Assembly: GCA_040755755.1 (NCBI GenBank)
Contig: JBFLZW010000022.1
Location: 175,654-239,653, forward strand
Direction of reading: 5' to 3'
DNA: 64,000 nt
Source of the DNA: a bacterium
GTDB lineage: Bacteria; SZUA-182; DTGQ01
The notes under the pieces were generated by a model. It was not told where the DNA came from. It ran no database searches and saw only the letters and a list, made by a program, of their open reading frames with translations. The translations under genes and the position numbers were made by a program. The first letter of the stretch is position 1. The number at the start of each line of letters is the position of its first letter. Below are positions 15,383 through 24,460 of this stretch, one piece after another.

Positions 15383-16750
15383 TTAATTATCCAGGCACTC
15401 TCTCCCCGAACACTTTTTCTCCGGGAAATGCCGGCAATAGAGGGGGATGTCCCGAAAGGTTTTGTTCCAGTTCCTGGCCAGCTCTTCAAGGGAGGAGTTG
15501 CGCTCCTGAGATTCCCTCTCCCAGACATCCAGGTTATCAGCGAGACATTTTTCCAGCAGCTCAACGGCTCTGGGCAGGATAATCCTGGGGGAGATGCAGC
15601 TTCCAGTGCCGGAATTCTGGCATTTGAACTCGATCAGGGCGTCGGTCAGGCTTAAAATTTTTTCCTTGGGTTTATAATACCGCCAGGAAGTCATGGCATC
15701 AAAGCAGTCAGCCAGAATGAGAATGCTCAGCGACAGGTCCATGTCTCCCCTCGGCTTGCGGTAGTAACCCATGCCATCGCACCGCTCATGGTGGTTGGTA
15801 ATGAGCCGCAGCACCTGCGGGCTGACATTCACCATGTCGAGGAGCTTGTAGGCATAGAAGGGGTGCCGCTTGATTTCCCGGTACTCCGATTCGGTAATCC
15901 TGCCCGGTTTGTTGAGAATGCCGTCAGGAATACTGATTTTCCCGACATCATGCAGCTCTGCAGCCAGAATGAGATTGTCGGCATCCTCCTCCCGGAAACC
16001 GGGGTCTTTCTCCTGAAGGGCCTTCTGGCTGATGGCCCTGACATATTTGGTAACAAAATCCGCGTGCATGTAGGAATAGATGTCCTTGGCCTCGAGCGCC
16101 TTGAGAAATGCTTTTTTGATGTTTTGTCCCTGCTCTGCCTGAAGCTTGAAGATTAAGAACTTGTTGAAGATCTTACTGATGTAGTAAAGATCCCTCCACT
16201 GGTTTTCAATCTCGGAGGCATACCGGCTGCTGGTTTTTTTCTCGCAGGCAAAGAACAGCATCCCTTTTTTCTGGCTGGTGGCGTCGCAGATCGGGAAGAA
16301 GCCATACACAAAGCTGACGAACTGATTATTGATGACCACCTGGTCCTCATCAGGGAAACAGAACGGAATATGAGGCAGATCATCCCCTATGCCCAGAAGG
16401 TTCTGGACCATATGAGAGCTGGTCTGGTTTTTAAAATTATAGAGCGTGCGGACCCTTTTTTCCCAGGGCAAATAACCGGTACCGAACGGGAGATAATGAG
16501 TCTGGCCTTCCTGGTCGGTTTGAATAAAAAAACCCGCTTTCAGGTGAAAAAACTTCTGGCAGATGCGGTCAACTCTGGACAGAAAGTCCTGCATCGAGGT
16601 CTTATAGTAATCTACGTCAGTGTATAATTCCTTGAGAATCTCGTAAAACTCAATGTCCTTGAACTGATCCACAAAAACCAACCTTTTACCGTTCACAGTA
16701 TATAGTATTGTTGTATTGTCCGCTAGTATTGTTGTATTGTCCGCGGCCAA
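15383..16750 (-). CDS. HD-GYP domain protein, predicted c-di-GMP phosphodiesterase
   Basis: An N-terminal GAF-like sensory region (about residues 30-200) precedes an HD-GYP domain (about 215-400). Key motifs are ELHDVGK (metal HD pair near 267), ISIPDGILNKPG, IKRHP, NHHER and CDGMGYYRKPRG, the GYP-type loop in variant form. HD-GYP enzymes hydrolyse cyclic di-GMP. The C-terminus has Cys-rich YCRHFPEKKCSG. The start is TTG 16750, 1 nt after the receiver gene's stop, so the two are coupled. The first codons contain a 21-bp tandem duplication (16700-16742) that encodes the repeated ADNTTIL, placing the repeat at the translation start. Confidence 0.82.
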   Translation of the reverse strand: MAADNTTILADNTTILYTVNGKRLVFVDQFKDIEFYEILKELYTDVDYYKTSMQDFLSRVDRICQKFFHLKAGFFIQTDQEGQTHYLPFGTGYLPWEKRVRTLYNFKNQTSSHMVQNLLGIGDDLPHIPFCFPDEDQVVINNQFVSFVYGFFPICDATSQKKGMLFFACEKKTSSRYASEIENQWRDLYYISKIFNKFLIFKLQAEQGQNIKKAFLKALEAKDIYSYMHADFVTKYVRAISQKALQEKDPGFREEDADNLILAAELHDVGKISIPDGILNKPGRITESEYREIKRHPFYAYKLLDMVNVSPQVLRLITNHHERCDGMGYYRKPRGDMDLSLSILILADCFDAMTSWRYYKPKEKILSLTDALIEFKCQNSGTGSCISPRIILPRAVELLEKCLADNLDVWERESQERNSSLEELARNWNKTFRDIPLYCRHFPEKKCSGRECLDN

Positions 16751-16751
16751 A

Positions 16752-17171
16752 TCAGATGCTCAGCGGATTTTGCTTCTGTGAAATGTATTTGAGCATGTTT
16801 TCCTTTTGAAAGGACTTGTTGAACAGAGGACAATCGATTTTTCTGGCTGCACCCTCGATCCAGGGGTCTTCCCAGGAGCTCATGAGAATGACCTTATCGA
16901 GCATCTCCTTATTCTGCCCCCACTTCTCAGCGACATAGATAATTCCATAGGGTCCAACGTACTCCTCTTTGGTACCCATCTTTTGGGCAAGCTTCTTGGA
17001 GCGGCAAATAACATCCATGATAATAATGTCGTTATTTTCGATCTGACTGATCTTTTCATCCATCTCATCGAGATTGTTAATAACGACTACATTATTGCCC
17101 ATCTTTTCCAGATCATTCACCATAGCTTTAGACATTTGGATATCATCGTCGAACAAGATTATAGATGCCAT
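16752..17171 (-). CDS. Stand-alone response-regulator receiver protein
   Basis: The 139-aa protein has the receiver acidic pair (FDDD, residues 7-10), the phosphoacceptor Asp in IIIMD (about 53), Ser in ILMSS and the conserved Lys in FNKSF (about 119). A linker of about 35 residues between beta-3 and beta-4 (RSKKLAQKMGTKEEY) is longer than usual. No output domain is present. AGGAGGG precedes the ATG by 8 nt. It is coupled to the downstream HD-GYP gene, which is probably its output partner. Confidence 0.78.
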   Translation of the reverse strand: MASIILFDDDIQMSKAMVNDLEKMGNNVVVINNLDEMDEKISQIENNDIIIMDVICRSKKLAQKMGTKEEYVGPYGIIYVAEKWGQNKEMLDKVILMSSWEDPWIEGAARKIDCPLFNKSFQKENMLKYISQKQNPLSI

Positions 17172-17214
17172 CCATTTTCCCTCCTGAGAGATTTTCCTGT
17201 AGTATGAGTGTTGA

Positions 17215-17500
17215 AAATTCAGGAGTCAGGAGTCAGGAGGCAGGAGTCAGGAGTCAGAAGTCAGGAGTCAGAATAAAAACTCTCTTTCCCTGGCTCCTGC
17301 CCGCTTTTCACTGACCACTGCCCACTGATCACTCCCTCCTGACTTCTGTCTCCTGTTTTACATTATCGGGCCCTTTTCAGCCCGACTTCGGGCTCCCGGC
17401 TTCTGGTTACATTTCTCCGGCCCCCGGCCTCTGTCCCTAGAAATAAACCAGACTTCTGACTTCTGACTTCTGACTTCTGACTCCAGACTTCTGACTCCTG
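17215..17500. repeat. Heptad inverted-repeat element, copy 2 (largest)
   Basis: The left arm (17218-17270) consists of CAGGAGT/CAGAAGT heptads ending in TCAGAATAA. The right arm (about 17452-17500) consists of ACTTCTG/ACTCCTG heptads. Inside are further pieces: a CACTGACCACTGCCCACTGA tract of the second heptad family near 17310, another CTCCTGACTTCTG tract near 17337 and a GC-rich centre. The two arms could pair into a long hairpin. It fills most of the gap between two divergent transcription units. Confidence 0.75.
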
Positions 17501-17644
17501 CTAAAAGTTATACCAAACATTTATTAAATAGTTATTGTTTATCGAATTGCCCGATAGATGTATGCTCACTCATAGAGATCCACGGACATCAATAGGCCGT
17601 ATAAAGGCAACAAAATCAGACTCTCAAAGAATAAGGAGCTTGCC

Positions 17645-19687
17645 ATGAACAAGAGTAAGAAATTTCTCCTCATTCCGATCATTATTTTTTTTATCAGCAG
17701 ATTACCGTTGTATTCCCGGCCAATGGCCGAAGCCGCCTTTCTGTCCGGAAGAAAAGAATGGTCACCCGGCTTTTCCACCAGTGGGATTCAAATTACCAAT
17801 ACCGCGGATGAACCGGGACTTCTTTCTTCCTACGCCCAGACTTGCTGGCCATCCATTCACCGGGATTCCAGGAATTCAAACTATGTCCCGTTTGTTACCG
17901 CCGCTCAGTTGGAGCCAAAGTGGCATGCTCTCATGGATGAGTATTCGGCAGTGCTGACCGCTGCAGTTATCGGGCCGGAGGGGAACGTGTATTTTACTAC
18001 GGGAAAAGAGGAAAGTTATGGCAATCTCCATGCCTTTGACCGGCAGGGAAATGAGTTGTGGAGAAGCTACCTGCCGGACAATGGAGCCCTGTGCAGCGCC
18101 CCCCTGATAGACCGCCAGGGAGATATCTACCTTGGCGATTCGGATGAATTCTTCAGCTTCCACCCCGATGGAAGCCTGAAATGGAAAAATTCCGGGATTA
18201 ACGGGCCTTTTGCCTCCGCCGCGTTCACCCGTGATGGTTATATCGTCGGCATCGGCGCAAGCGGCTGGACGTATGTGTTTGACCCGGAGAATGGGCATCT
18301 GGCCGCCCCGCCGATGGAGATCCCCGGCCAGTCGCCGGGAAAGAGCTATAAAGTCTTTACTCCTCCCGGCCTGTGGCAGGGAATGATCTGCGATGGAGAT
18401 CATCTCACGATCAATGAGATCTTCAATGGCCTTCTGGGCTTTGAATTTAAAATCGCCAATACTCCCGGAGTCAATCCGGTCAATGGACGAATCTATATTA
18501 CCGGCAGCATAAAGTCTCCTGTTTCACTTGAAATTCAGGGCAGGTTTTATGGTATAGATTTTATCCCCCCAACCTCCCAGGAGTCCGGCAGGCTGCAACT
18601 GGCCTTTCAAACGCCGATGGAGCCGGGCAGCGGATCGAGCCCGGCAATTTCAGCCGACGGCTCTCGCATCTATGCTCTTGATAATAAAGGCACTCTCTAC
18701 GCTTTCGATGCGGATGGAACGAAGGCATGGACCCTCGGAATGAAGGCCAAGCCAGCATCTCCAACCATCGGGCCGGATGGAACAATCTATGGGGTGAGCG
18801 AAGGTCTGCTCTATGCAATCAAAGACCGGGGCAGTTCAGGAGAAATTCTCTGGAAAATGGATTTTTCCGAGACAATGATCGCCACTCTGTTTAACTCTCT
18901 CTCGTCCCTGGTCGAAAATTTGCCCTATCAGGTAATCAAATCTGCCATCCAATGCAACAGTGTTGTCACGGCCAGTAAAAATCACCTCTATCTTACTCTG
19001 GCTCTCGGTTATGAGTTCGCTCTTGGCGAAAGCAATTTATCGAACGTCTATCCCCTGAAAAGTTACCTGGTGGTCCTGACTCCCTCCAGCAAGCAAAAGA
19101 AAACTCTTCCCCTGATCACCTCGATCGTGGAAATACCGGACACTTCCGAAAGTGTGATCTCATTGGACAAAGATGGAACGGTCTTTTGCGCGCACGCCTC
19201 GATCACCAGTTCAATCGCTTATTCCATTGCCCAGAGGTTGGGCTTCGATCCGGAGAAGCCATCGGGAGGAGTCAGTGTACTGGCGCCGGTTAATACAAAA
19301 GATATGATCCGCTCGCATATCAGGTGGGTGCGGGATCTCATCCTCCAGGTCTTGCAGGCCCTGCGACAGAACGATGTTGAATCGGCATGGGCAAACCTGG
19401 AGGAGCCGATGGCTCATCTCCAGCTTCTGATGGAAACTTTCAGCAGGGAGGCAAACTCCGATGCGAACACAGTAATTGAAGCCGGGAAGCAAGATGTGGT
19501 CAGGGCCTATGCTCAACTGGAGGCTGCACAGTCCATTCTGGAAGAGATCAGGAACACTATGCCCGCTGGTGGTACTGCCCCCAGAAGGCAAAGCGCTGTT
19601 ACCACAAAGGCCAGGATGCACCTTCGGTCAGCCTTGAATACCTGCCGGTCCCTGGAGGTAAAGTGGTCAGTGGCCAGTGGCCAGTGA
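17645..19687 (+). CDS. Secreted PQQ-repeat beta-propeller protein
   Basis: A signal peptide (residues 1-28) leads into repeated blades of the outer-membrane-assembly/PQQ type: GNLHAFDRQGNELW, GDIYLGDSDEFFSFHPDGSLKW, RIYALDNKGTLYAFDADGTKAW and GTIYGVSEGLLYAI. Each couples a Gly-x-[IVL]-Y strand to a W-ending strand. A helical, Ala/Glu-rich C-terminal part follows (about 560-670). Such proteins bind partners or ligands extracellularly; the ligand is unknown. AAGGAG precedes ATG 17645 by 7 nt. The final codons (WSVASGQ) are made of the GTGGTCAGTGGCCAGTGG repeat at 19667, so the repeat has captured or created the stop. Confidence 0.72.
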   Translation: MNKSKKFLLIPIIIFFISRLPLYSRPMAEAAFLSGRKEWSPGFSTSGIQITNTADEPGLLSSYAQTCWPSIHRDSRNSNYVPFVTAAQLEPKWHALMDEYSAVLTAAVIGPEGNVYFTTGKEESYGNLHAFDRQGNELWRSYLPDNGALCSAPLIDRQGDIYLGDSDEFFSFHPDGSLKWKNSGINGPFASAAFTRDGYIVGIGASGWTYVFDPENGHLAAPPMEIPGQSPGKSYKVFTPPGLWQGMICDGDHLTINEIFNGLLGFEFKIANTPGVNPVNGRIYITGSIKSPVSLEIQGRFYGIDFIPPTSQESGRLQLAFQTPMEPGSGSSPAISADGSRIYALDNKGTLYAFDADGTKAWTLGMKAKPASPTIGPDGTIYGVSEGLLYAIKDRGSSGEILWKMDFSETMIATLFNSLSSLVENLPYQVIKSAIQCNSVVTASKNHLYLTLALGYEFALGESNLSNVYPLKSYLVVLTPSSKQKKTLPLITSIVEIPDTSESVISLDKDGTVFCAHASITSSIAYSIAQRLGFDPEKPSGGVSVLAPVNTKDMIRSHIRWVRDLILQVLQALRQNDVESAWANLEEPMAHLQLLMETFSREANSDANTVIEAGKQDVVRAYAQLEAAQSILEEIRNTMPAGGTAPRRQSAVTTKARMHLRSALNTCRSLEVKWSVASGQ

Positions 19688-19712
19688 TCAGTGGTCAGTA
19701 AAGGCAGCGGCC
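19667..19712. repeat. CAGTGGY-type heptad repeat
   Basis: Tandem AGTGGTC/AGTGGCC/AGTGATC heptads, the second repeat family of the window. It spans the 3' end of the PQQ gene; related tracts are at 17310, 54948 and 59757. Confidence 0.7.
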
Positions 19713-19872
19713 AGTGGCCAGCAGGGCAGTTGTCGAGTGAACCACGGTCGACTCGGCCATCACAATCTGCTGAAAATTTCGGTAACGAGAAGTAAAATAT
19801 TTTCATTTAGACCGATAGAATAATTGTAAGAGGTATCTTTATGAGAAGGTTCAACCTGAGGAGGTGAGATTC

Positions 19873-20544
19873 ATGGGTGTTGTTTCGAATATCATAGGTG
19901 CCTGGAACGCTGTCTCTAACAAGGTTATGCTGTTTCTGCCTAACCTTATGGCAGCGATTATCGTTTTTCTCCTGGGCTGGCTTTTGTCCAGAATCGCCAG
20001 GACTTTGATCATCAAGGTCCTCGGTGCATTACGGTTTGATGTCCTGACCGAAAGAGCAGGAATCAACACCCTTCTGGCCAAAGGGAACATCCAAAAGTCG
20101 CCCAAGGAAGTGCTTGCCATGCTGGTCTACTGGTTTCTCATGCTGATAGTGATCATCGCTGCTTTTGATGTCCTGGGGCTGCCTATTATCTATGATCTGC
20201 TGAACAAGATAGTTCTCTATATTCCGAATATCATTGCGGCAGTGGTGGTCCTGATCTTCGGAGGGATCCTGGCTAATTTCCTGGAAACCATCGTCAAGAC
20301 GGTAAGCGCAGGATTAGGCACAGATACAGCCACGCTGCTGTCGAAAATCGCCAAATACTCGGTTGTGATTCTGGCCATAACCATGGCCCTTCAACAACTC
20401 AACATTGCCAGTTCTGTAGTTACGGTAGCTTTCGCCATCCTCTTTGGTGCTTTTTCGCTGGCCCTGGCACTGGCCTTCGGATTGGGCGGCAGAGATGCTG
20501 CCGCAAACTACTTACAAAAGATGCGACAGGCAAGACAGAAATAA
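19873..20544 (+). CDS. Conserved TM-helix protein related to mechanosensitive channels
   Basis: ATG 19873 is chosen because GAGGAGGTGA lies just before it; the upstream GTG 19864 falls inside that site. The 223-aa protein has about five hydrophobic helices. It contains two copies of the TM_helix motif: LPNLMAAIIVFLLGWLLSRI and IPNIIAAVVVLIFGGILANF, each followed by a KVL/KTV segment. A Gly/Ala-rich last helix resembles the MscS pore region (ALALAFGLGGRDAA). The cytoplasmic MscS vestibule is absent. A small ion-channel or osmotic role is plausible but unproven. Confidence 0.78.
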   Translation: MGVVSNIIGAWNAVSNKVMLFLPNLMAAIIVFLLGWLLSRIARTLIIKVLGALRFDVLTERAGINTLLAKGNIQKSPKEVLAMLVYWFLMLIVIIAAFDVLGLPIIYDLLNKIVLYIPNIIAAVVVLIFGGILANFLETIVKTVSAGLGTDTATLLSKIAKYSVVILAITMALQQLNIASSVVTVAFAILFGAFSLALALAFGLGGRDAAANYLQKMRQARQK

Positions 20545-20553
20545 CATTATATG

Positions 20554-20581
20554 CTGGAAGAGGGGATATCCCCTCTTCCAG
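20554..20581 (+). terminator. Perfect 28-bp palindrome after the TM-helix gene
   Basis: CTGGAAGAGGGGAT is followed immediately by its reverse complement, 10 nt after the stop codon. No T-run follows, so it may be a stabilising hairpin or an inefficient terminator. Confidence 0.5.
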
Positions 20582-20640
20582 CAGTTCCCGCCTGTTCCGC
20601 TCCTGTCAAAACTCAAGCACTCCAGTCGGAAAAATTGTTA

Positions 20641-20669
20641 TTGAGATTAGGTCTTATATTTAGTATAAT
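20641..20669 (+). promoter_or_regulatory. Promoter of inositol-phosphate synthase
   Basis: TTGAGA (20641-20646) and TATAAT (20664-20669) with 17-nt spacing. This leaves a leader of about 75 nt to GTG 20750. Confidence 0.6.
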
Positions 20670-20749
20670 ATCCTAACCCGTATAAAAATCCATTCATGTC
20701 GGATTATCCAGCCGATTCACTTATGAGGTGCCTCAGGAGGTCATCAGTT

Positions 20750-21853
20750 GTGGATACCATCAGAATTGCCATAGCAGGTGTTGGTAACTGCGCAAGCTCA
20801 TTAATTCAAGGTATCGAATATTATAAAAAAAATGACTGCCAGGAACCCGTTGGATTGATGCATTGGGATATTGGCGGATATAAGCCCTATGATATCGAAG
20901 TGGTCGCTGCTTTCGATATCGATACCAGGAAAGTTGGCAAGGACATATCCGAGGCAGTCTTCGCCCTGCCAAACTGTACAGCCGTATTTTGCAGGGATAT
21001 CCCCCGCACAGGCGTCAACGTAAGGATGGGAAAAATCCTGGATGGTTTTTCCAGCCATATGCGAAATTACGACGATGCCCGCACCTTTGTCCTGGCGAAT
21101 GAAAGGGAATCCTCCCAAGAGGAGGTAACAGCCACGCTGAGAGATTCAGGGGCACAGATACTGTTAAACTATCTGCCCGTCGGCTCCGAGCAGGCTACCC
21201 GCTTTTATGCCGAATGTGCTCTCGATGCAGGGCTGGCCTTCATCAATAACATGCCGGTCTTTATTGCCAGCGATCCCGAATGGGCCGAGAGGTTCAGGAG
21301 CAAAAACCTGCCGATCCTGGGCGATGATATCAAGGCCCAACTGGGTGCTACCATCACCCATAGGGCCCTGGCTGATTTATTCAGGAAACGGGGGGTTAAG
21401 CTGGAGAGAACTTATCAGCTCAATACCGGCGGCAATACCGATTTTCTCAACATGCTCAACCGAAGCAGGCTGGCCTCAAAAAAGACATCGAAGACAGAGG
21501 CTGTCCAGTCAGTCCTGGCCGAGCGGCTTGATGCCGCCAACATCCATATCGGACCGAGCGACTACGTACCCTGGCAGAACGATAACAAGGTTTGCTTCAT
21601 CAGGATGGAAGGCAGGCTGTTTGGCGATGTGCCGATGAATCTGGAATTGCGGCTGTCAGTGGAGGATTCTCCAAACTCTGCCGGAGTGGCCATCGATGCC
21701 ATACGATGCTGCAAGTTAGCCCTGAACAGAGGCAAAGGCGGAGCCCTGTATTCTCCCGCCGCCTATTTCATGAAGCATCCGCCCCGGCAGTTCACCGATG
21801 ACGAAGCCTACCGCATGACCGAGGAATTTATCGCCGGGATGAGGGATGAGTAA
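20750..21853 (+). CDS. ino1: myo-Inositol-1-phosphate synthase
   Basis: This NAD-dependent enzyme makes inositol 1-phosphate from glucose 6-phosphate, feeding inositol lipids or compatible solutes. The frame opens at 20696, but GTG 20750 has AGGAGG 9 nt upstream and directly precedes the Rossmann start [15 protein letters not shown]. Other family marks are [65 protein letters not shown] and [13 protein letters not shown]-like [13 protein letters not shown]. The 367-aa length fits the short prokaryotic class. It is monocistronic here. Confidence 0.92.
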   Translation: MDTIRIAIAGVGNCASSLIQGIEYYKKNDCQEPVGLMHWDIGGYKPYDIEVVAAFDIDTRKVGKDISEAVFALPNCTAVFCRDIPRTGVNVRMGKILDGFSSHMRNYDDARTFVLANERESSQEEVTATLRDSGAQILLNYLPVGSEQATRFYAECALDAGLAFINNMPVFIASDPEWAERFRSKNLPILGDDIKAQLGATITHRALADLFRKRGVKLERTYQLNTGGNTDFLNMLNRSRLASKKTSKTEAVQSVLAERLDAANIHIGPSDYVPWQNDNKVCFIRMEGRLFGDVPMNLELRLSVEDSPNSAGVAIDAIRCCKLALNRGKGGALYSPAAYFMKHPPRQFTDDEAYRMTEEFIAGMRDE

Positions 21854-21999
21854 AGTAGCCCGGCTTAAATCCGAGGTGCTGTGCTTTGTTGTGAATCAAA
21901 TTACCAACCAAATATCCGGTCTGTTATCCCCTGAAGGGGGATGGTAGGCGGGGCTTTATTCCACCGGCCAGGCAACTTTCACGGTCAGGAGTGCGGTCA

Positions 22000-23124
22000 T
22001 CAATCGGCGATGGTCGCCTCTTGCGGGCTTCGAATCAACATCAATAGATAGTGAACCAGGAGGCCTGCGGCAAAGCCTGCGGCCATATTCAGGACTATAG
22101 TGCCTGCCATCGTGGCAGCCACCGGCACAAGGTCACGGTTTGGCCGAAGGTCGCGGGCGAATTTCATGAGCCCGATCCCGACCATGAGCATCATGGCTCC
22201 TACAATGGCCATCGGGAAGGAAGTGAAAATCGCGGCTATGTTGCCGGCCAGAAACACGCCGAGGCTTATCTCGATCAAGCCCTCGATAATATTGGTGCCG
22301 CCGGTGCGTGCGCCAAAGTAGTATTGTCCGGCCAGCCCCCCGGCACCGTGGCACAGGGGCATCCCGCCGAAGAAGGGAAGAATCAGGTTCATCACGCCCA
22401 TATTGAATGACAACTGCCGCTCCGTAACCCGGCGGTCCGGCCAGTATTGAGAGATCAGGGCCGAGGTGGCTATGACCGCATTGGCAGCGGTGAGAGGAAT
22501 CTGGGCCAGGCCCGCATCCCGCAAGACCGGCCAGATCTGGCGCGGATCGAAGAGAGTCAGGGGAGGGAGCGAAAGTCCGGGGCTGGCTATGTCGGCCAGT
22601 TGCCCTCTGAAGGCCATGATGACAATGCCGAGGATGATCAGATCAACGGCTGCCGGTGCATAGCGGTTCCGGCGAAAGAGCAGGGTTATGATAATGGCCG
22701 CACACCCAAGCAGCCACCAGGAACTGGCCATTTTGAGGCCCTCGACGACCAGTAAGACCCCCAGTGAGAGCTGAATTCCGGTTACCACGGTTTTCGGTGT
22801 CCAGCGGGCTACCCAGGTCATGGCTGAAGTTGCTCCCATGAGCAGCCAGACCACACCCATGACTATTCCAGAGGTATACACCTTGTGCGGACTCCAGCCC
22901 TGGGTAATGGCGACTATGGCCAGCACCTTCATCGGCTCGATCGGCATCGGCAGGCGATAAACGAGGCCGGTGACGATATTGGCCAGTCCCATCATCACCA
23001 GAAGACCCGATGGATTCATCCGGCAGACGGTGATATAGCCGACAGCCAGAGGCAGCAGGGTTCCGAAATCGCCCATCGATCCGGCCAGCTCGCGAAGATT
23101 GAATTCAAAAGAGCCGATTTTCAT
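22000..23124 (-). CDS. SulP-related MOT1-type molybdate/sulfate transporter
   Basis: ATG 23124 (MKIGSFEFNLRELAG) has AGGGGAAG 7 nt upstream. The longer frame upstream enters an unrelated pseudogene and was trimmed. The 374-aa protein has about ten membrane helices with the MOT1 marks ELAGSMGDFGTLLPL, YRLPMPIEPMK near the start and PLCHGAGGLAGQY in the second half. Plant and bacterial MOT1 proteins import molybdate. Sulfate or another oxyanion is possible. No Moco riboswitch or mod genes were seen next to it. Confidence 0.85.
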   Translation of the reverse strand: MKIGSFEFNLRELAGSMGDFGTLLPLAVGYITVCRMNPSGLLVMMGLANIVTGLVYRLPMPIEPMKVLAIVAITQGWSPHKVYTSGIVMGVVWLLMGATSAMTWVARWTPKTVVTGIQLSLGVLLVVEGLKMASSWWLLGCAAIIITLLFRRNRYAPAAVDLIILGIVIMAFRGQLADIASPGLSLPPLTLFDPRQIWPVLRDAGLAQIPLTAANAVIATSALISQYWPDRRVTERQLSFNMGVMNLILPFFGGMPLCHGAGGLAGQYYFGARTGGTNIIEGLIEISLGVFLAGNIAAIFTSFPMAIVGAMMLMVGIGLMKFARDLRPNRDLVPVAATMAGTIVLNMAAGFAAGLLVHYLLMLIRSPQEATIAD

Positions 23125-23189
23125 GTGCGCTTCCCCTAAAAAATAGACACCACTGAGACACAGAGCCACAGAGAAAAGCAGGGGAGAAA

Positions 23190-23395
23190 ACTTTTCGGTA
23201 ATCCTCTGGGCATCTTTATGATGGTAAAATCGTCCGGTTTGTCTCCCAGCCGGTGGCGTTGCCGCAGGCCCTGCCTGATTCCCTGCTCGGCAGGCTTTAA
23301 GCCCTCGATACTTTTGGCCTGGCCATAGATCGTCTGCACACAGGTCACATTCAGGAGCCTGCGCATCGCGGTTTGACCGGAAAGCCACATCCTGA
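23190..23395 (-). pseudogene. Fragment of a MacB-type ABC transporter permease
   Basis: A short frame reads TAMRRLLNVTCVQTI and later LRQRHRLGDKPDDFTI, which fits the periplasmic domain of MacB/LolC-like permeases just before the FtsX helices. Neither the N-terminal helix nor the FtsX membrane part is present. It is bordered by a CACAGAG-type simple repeat on one side (23147-23173) and the heptad repeat on the other. Confidence 0.5.
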
Positions 23396-23402
23396 ATATA
23401 CT

Positions 23403-23460
23403 GTGAAGGGGTGAATATTGAACTTTTTGCTCAGGAGCCAGAAGCCAGAAGTCGGATCAG
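23403..23460. repeat. Heptad repeat with unique flank, short copy
   Basis: GTGAATATTGAACTTTTTGC followed by TCAGGAGCCAGAAGCCAGAA. The same 20-nt flank followed by the same heptads starts the block at 33230, so the flank belongs to the repeated unit. No inverted right arm is evident here. Confidence 0.65.
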
Positions 23461-23619
23461 GCATCAGCACAGGGTTTTTCGCTGGTGTGGATACCGAGGC
23501 TGCCATGCAATTCCCCGAAAGAGGGAACAATAAATCTGTCCGCCCCTTCGCCATCAAGGGGGAGGAGTATTGGATGCTTCTCTGCAAGATGGGGAACATC
23601 TGACCTTGGCAGTTTATAT
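23461..23619. other. Intergenic sequence, nothing recognised
   Basis: No gene or strong structure is supported before the hicA promoter. Confidence 0.35.
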
Positions 23620-23649
23620 TTGACATTTATCAGCAAATGACCATATCAT
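23620..23649 (+). promoter_or_regulatory. Promoter of the hicA-hicB locus
   Basis: TTGACA (23620-23625) and TATCAT (23644-23649) with 18-nt spacing. The first ATG (23657) lies at or next to the expected start of transcription, which suggests a leaderless message. Confidence 0.55.
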
Positions 23650-23656
23650 AATAACT

Positions 23657-23716
23657 ATGGCTATGAAAGTGCGTGATATTATAAAATTGATGGAAGCTGA
23701 TGGCCTGGTACTTTAA
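23657..23716 (+). pseudogene. hicA: Truncated HicA toxin remnant
   Basis: ATG 23657 starts the typical HicA N-terminus KVRDIIKLMEADG, then stops after 19 codons. One extra base after GGC shifts the frame: in the +1 frame the sequence continues WYFKQHPETGKI, which recalls the HicA GWY...HP-x-x-GK segment with the catalytic-His region in the middle deleted. HicA is an mRNA interferase with an essential His; this remnant cannot be active. Confidence 0.75.
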
Positions 23717-23972
23717 ACAGCATCCTGAAACAGGCAAAATTGAAGGAGAAAACATAACCATCTACCGCTTCCCTGTTGTGATTGAAAAGGCAAACAATAA
23801 TTATTCAGCATATTCACCGGACTTGCCGGGCTGCGTTGCAACCGGTGCTACCCGCGAAGAAGCGGAACAGAACATGCACGAAGCGATTGAAATGCATGTT
23901 CATGGATTACTTGAGGACAACTTGCCTGTTCCTGAATCCAGTTCCTTCGCCGAATATATCGCTGTCCGATAA
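23700..23972 (+). CDS. hicB: HicB-type antitoxin
   Basis: The partial RNase-H-like HicB fold is clear: YRFPVVIEKANNNYSAYSPD, LPGCVATGATREEAEQN and EAIEMHVHGLLEDN. The usual HicB would begin near ITIYRF. GAAGGAG stands 6 nt before an ATA codon there, so the ordinary ATG may have been lost. The open frame now begins at ATG 23700 and includes about 17 residues left over from hicA (AWYFKQHPETGK). With its toxin broken it is an orphan antitoxin. The short C-terminus lacks a DNA-binding domain. Confidence 0.78.
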   Translation: MAWYFKQHPETGKIEGENITIYRFPVVIEKANNNYSAYSPDLPGCVATGATREEAEQNMHEAIEMHVHGLLEDNLPVPESSSFAEYIAVR

Positions 23973-24054
23973 GGTTTTTCAGTGAGGGGATTCCCACGGG
24001 GAGCTTTGATACTTTCCCTGTCTTCAGTCAGGAATCGTCTCGCAGCATGCTGCC

Positions 24055-24192
24055 TTACTTTTTCTCATCTTTCTTGCAGCACGGATGCTTCCTGGCCGTG
24101 CCGTGGCACTTTTTGATCTGTTCATCCTGGCAGTTCTCGGGTTTATCGGCTGCGTCCTTTGGCTTCTGGCATTTCTTGTGTCCGTCACACAT
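24055..24192 (-). CDS. Small Cys/Lys-rich protein (45 aa)
   Basis: A minus-strand frame from ATG 24192 encodes MCDGHKKCQKPKD, then single Cys at 21 and 29, and ends HPCCKKDEKK. It has six Cys and three His in 45 residues with no membrane segment. AAAGGA lies about 11 nt before the start. The composition suggests metal or cluster binding. No family is recognised and the short length leaves doubt. Confidence 0.4.
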   Translation of the reverse strand: MCDGHKKCQKPKDAADKPENCQDEQIKKCHGTARKHPCCKKDEKK

Positions 24193-24460
24193 ATCCTGCT
24201 TTTTCCTTTCTTGCCTCTGTATCAATATGGCAGTTGTAATACGTCGTCCTTTGGTATGTTTTAGGGCATGCTCCTTGGCATGCCTCCCGGCATTATCACT
24301 GAAACATTCCTATTATGCTAATCCAGAGCCCGGCGTTTCGTCAAGCATTATTCCTCTGTCATACAGAAAACCCTCTTTATCCGAATAGCAAGATATTCCG
24401 TATTTTTCGCTGGCAGGGTAAAAAGCCCTGGCTGGCATATCAATCACGCGAGGACGAACT

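Noticed and set aside
17215-17500. Heptad repeats considered as a CRISPR array
   Set aside because: Seven-base units without spacers and with inverted arms; no cas genes in the window.
23125-23190. Molybdenum-cofactor or other riboswitch ahead of the MOT1-type transporter
   Set aside because: The short leader runs into a simple repeat and a pseudogene; no conserved riboswitch core was visible.
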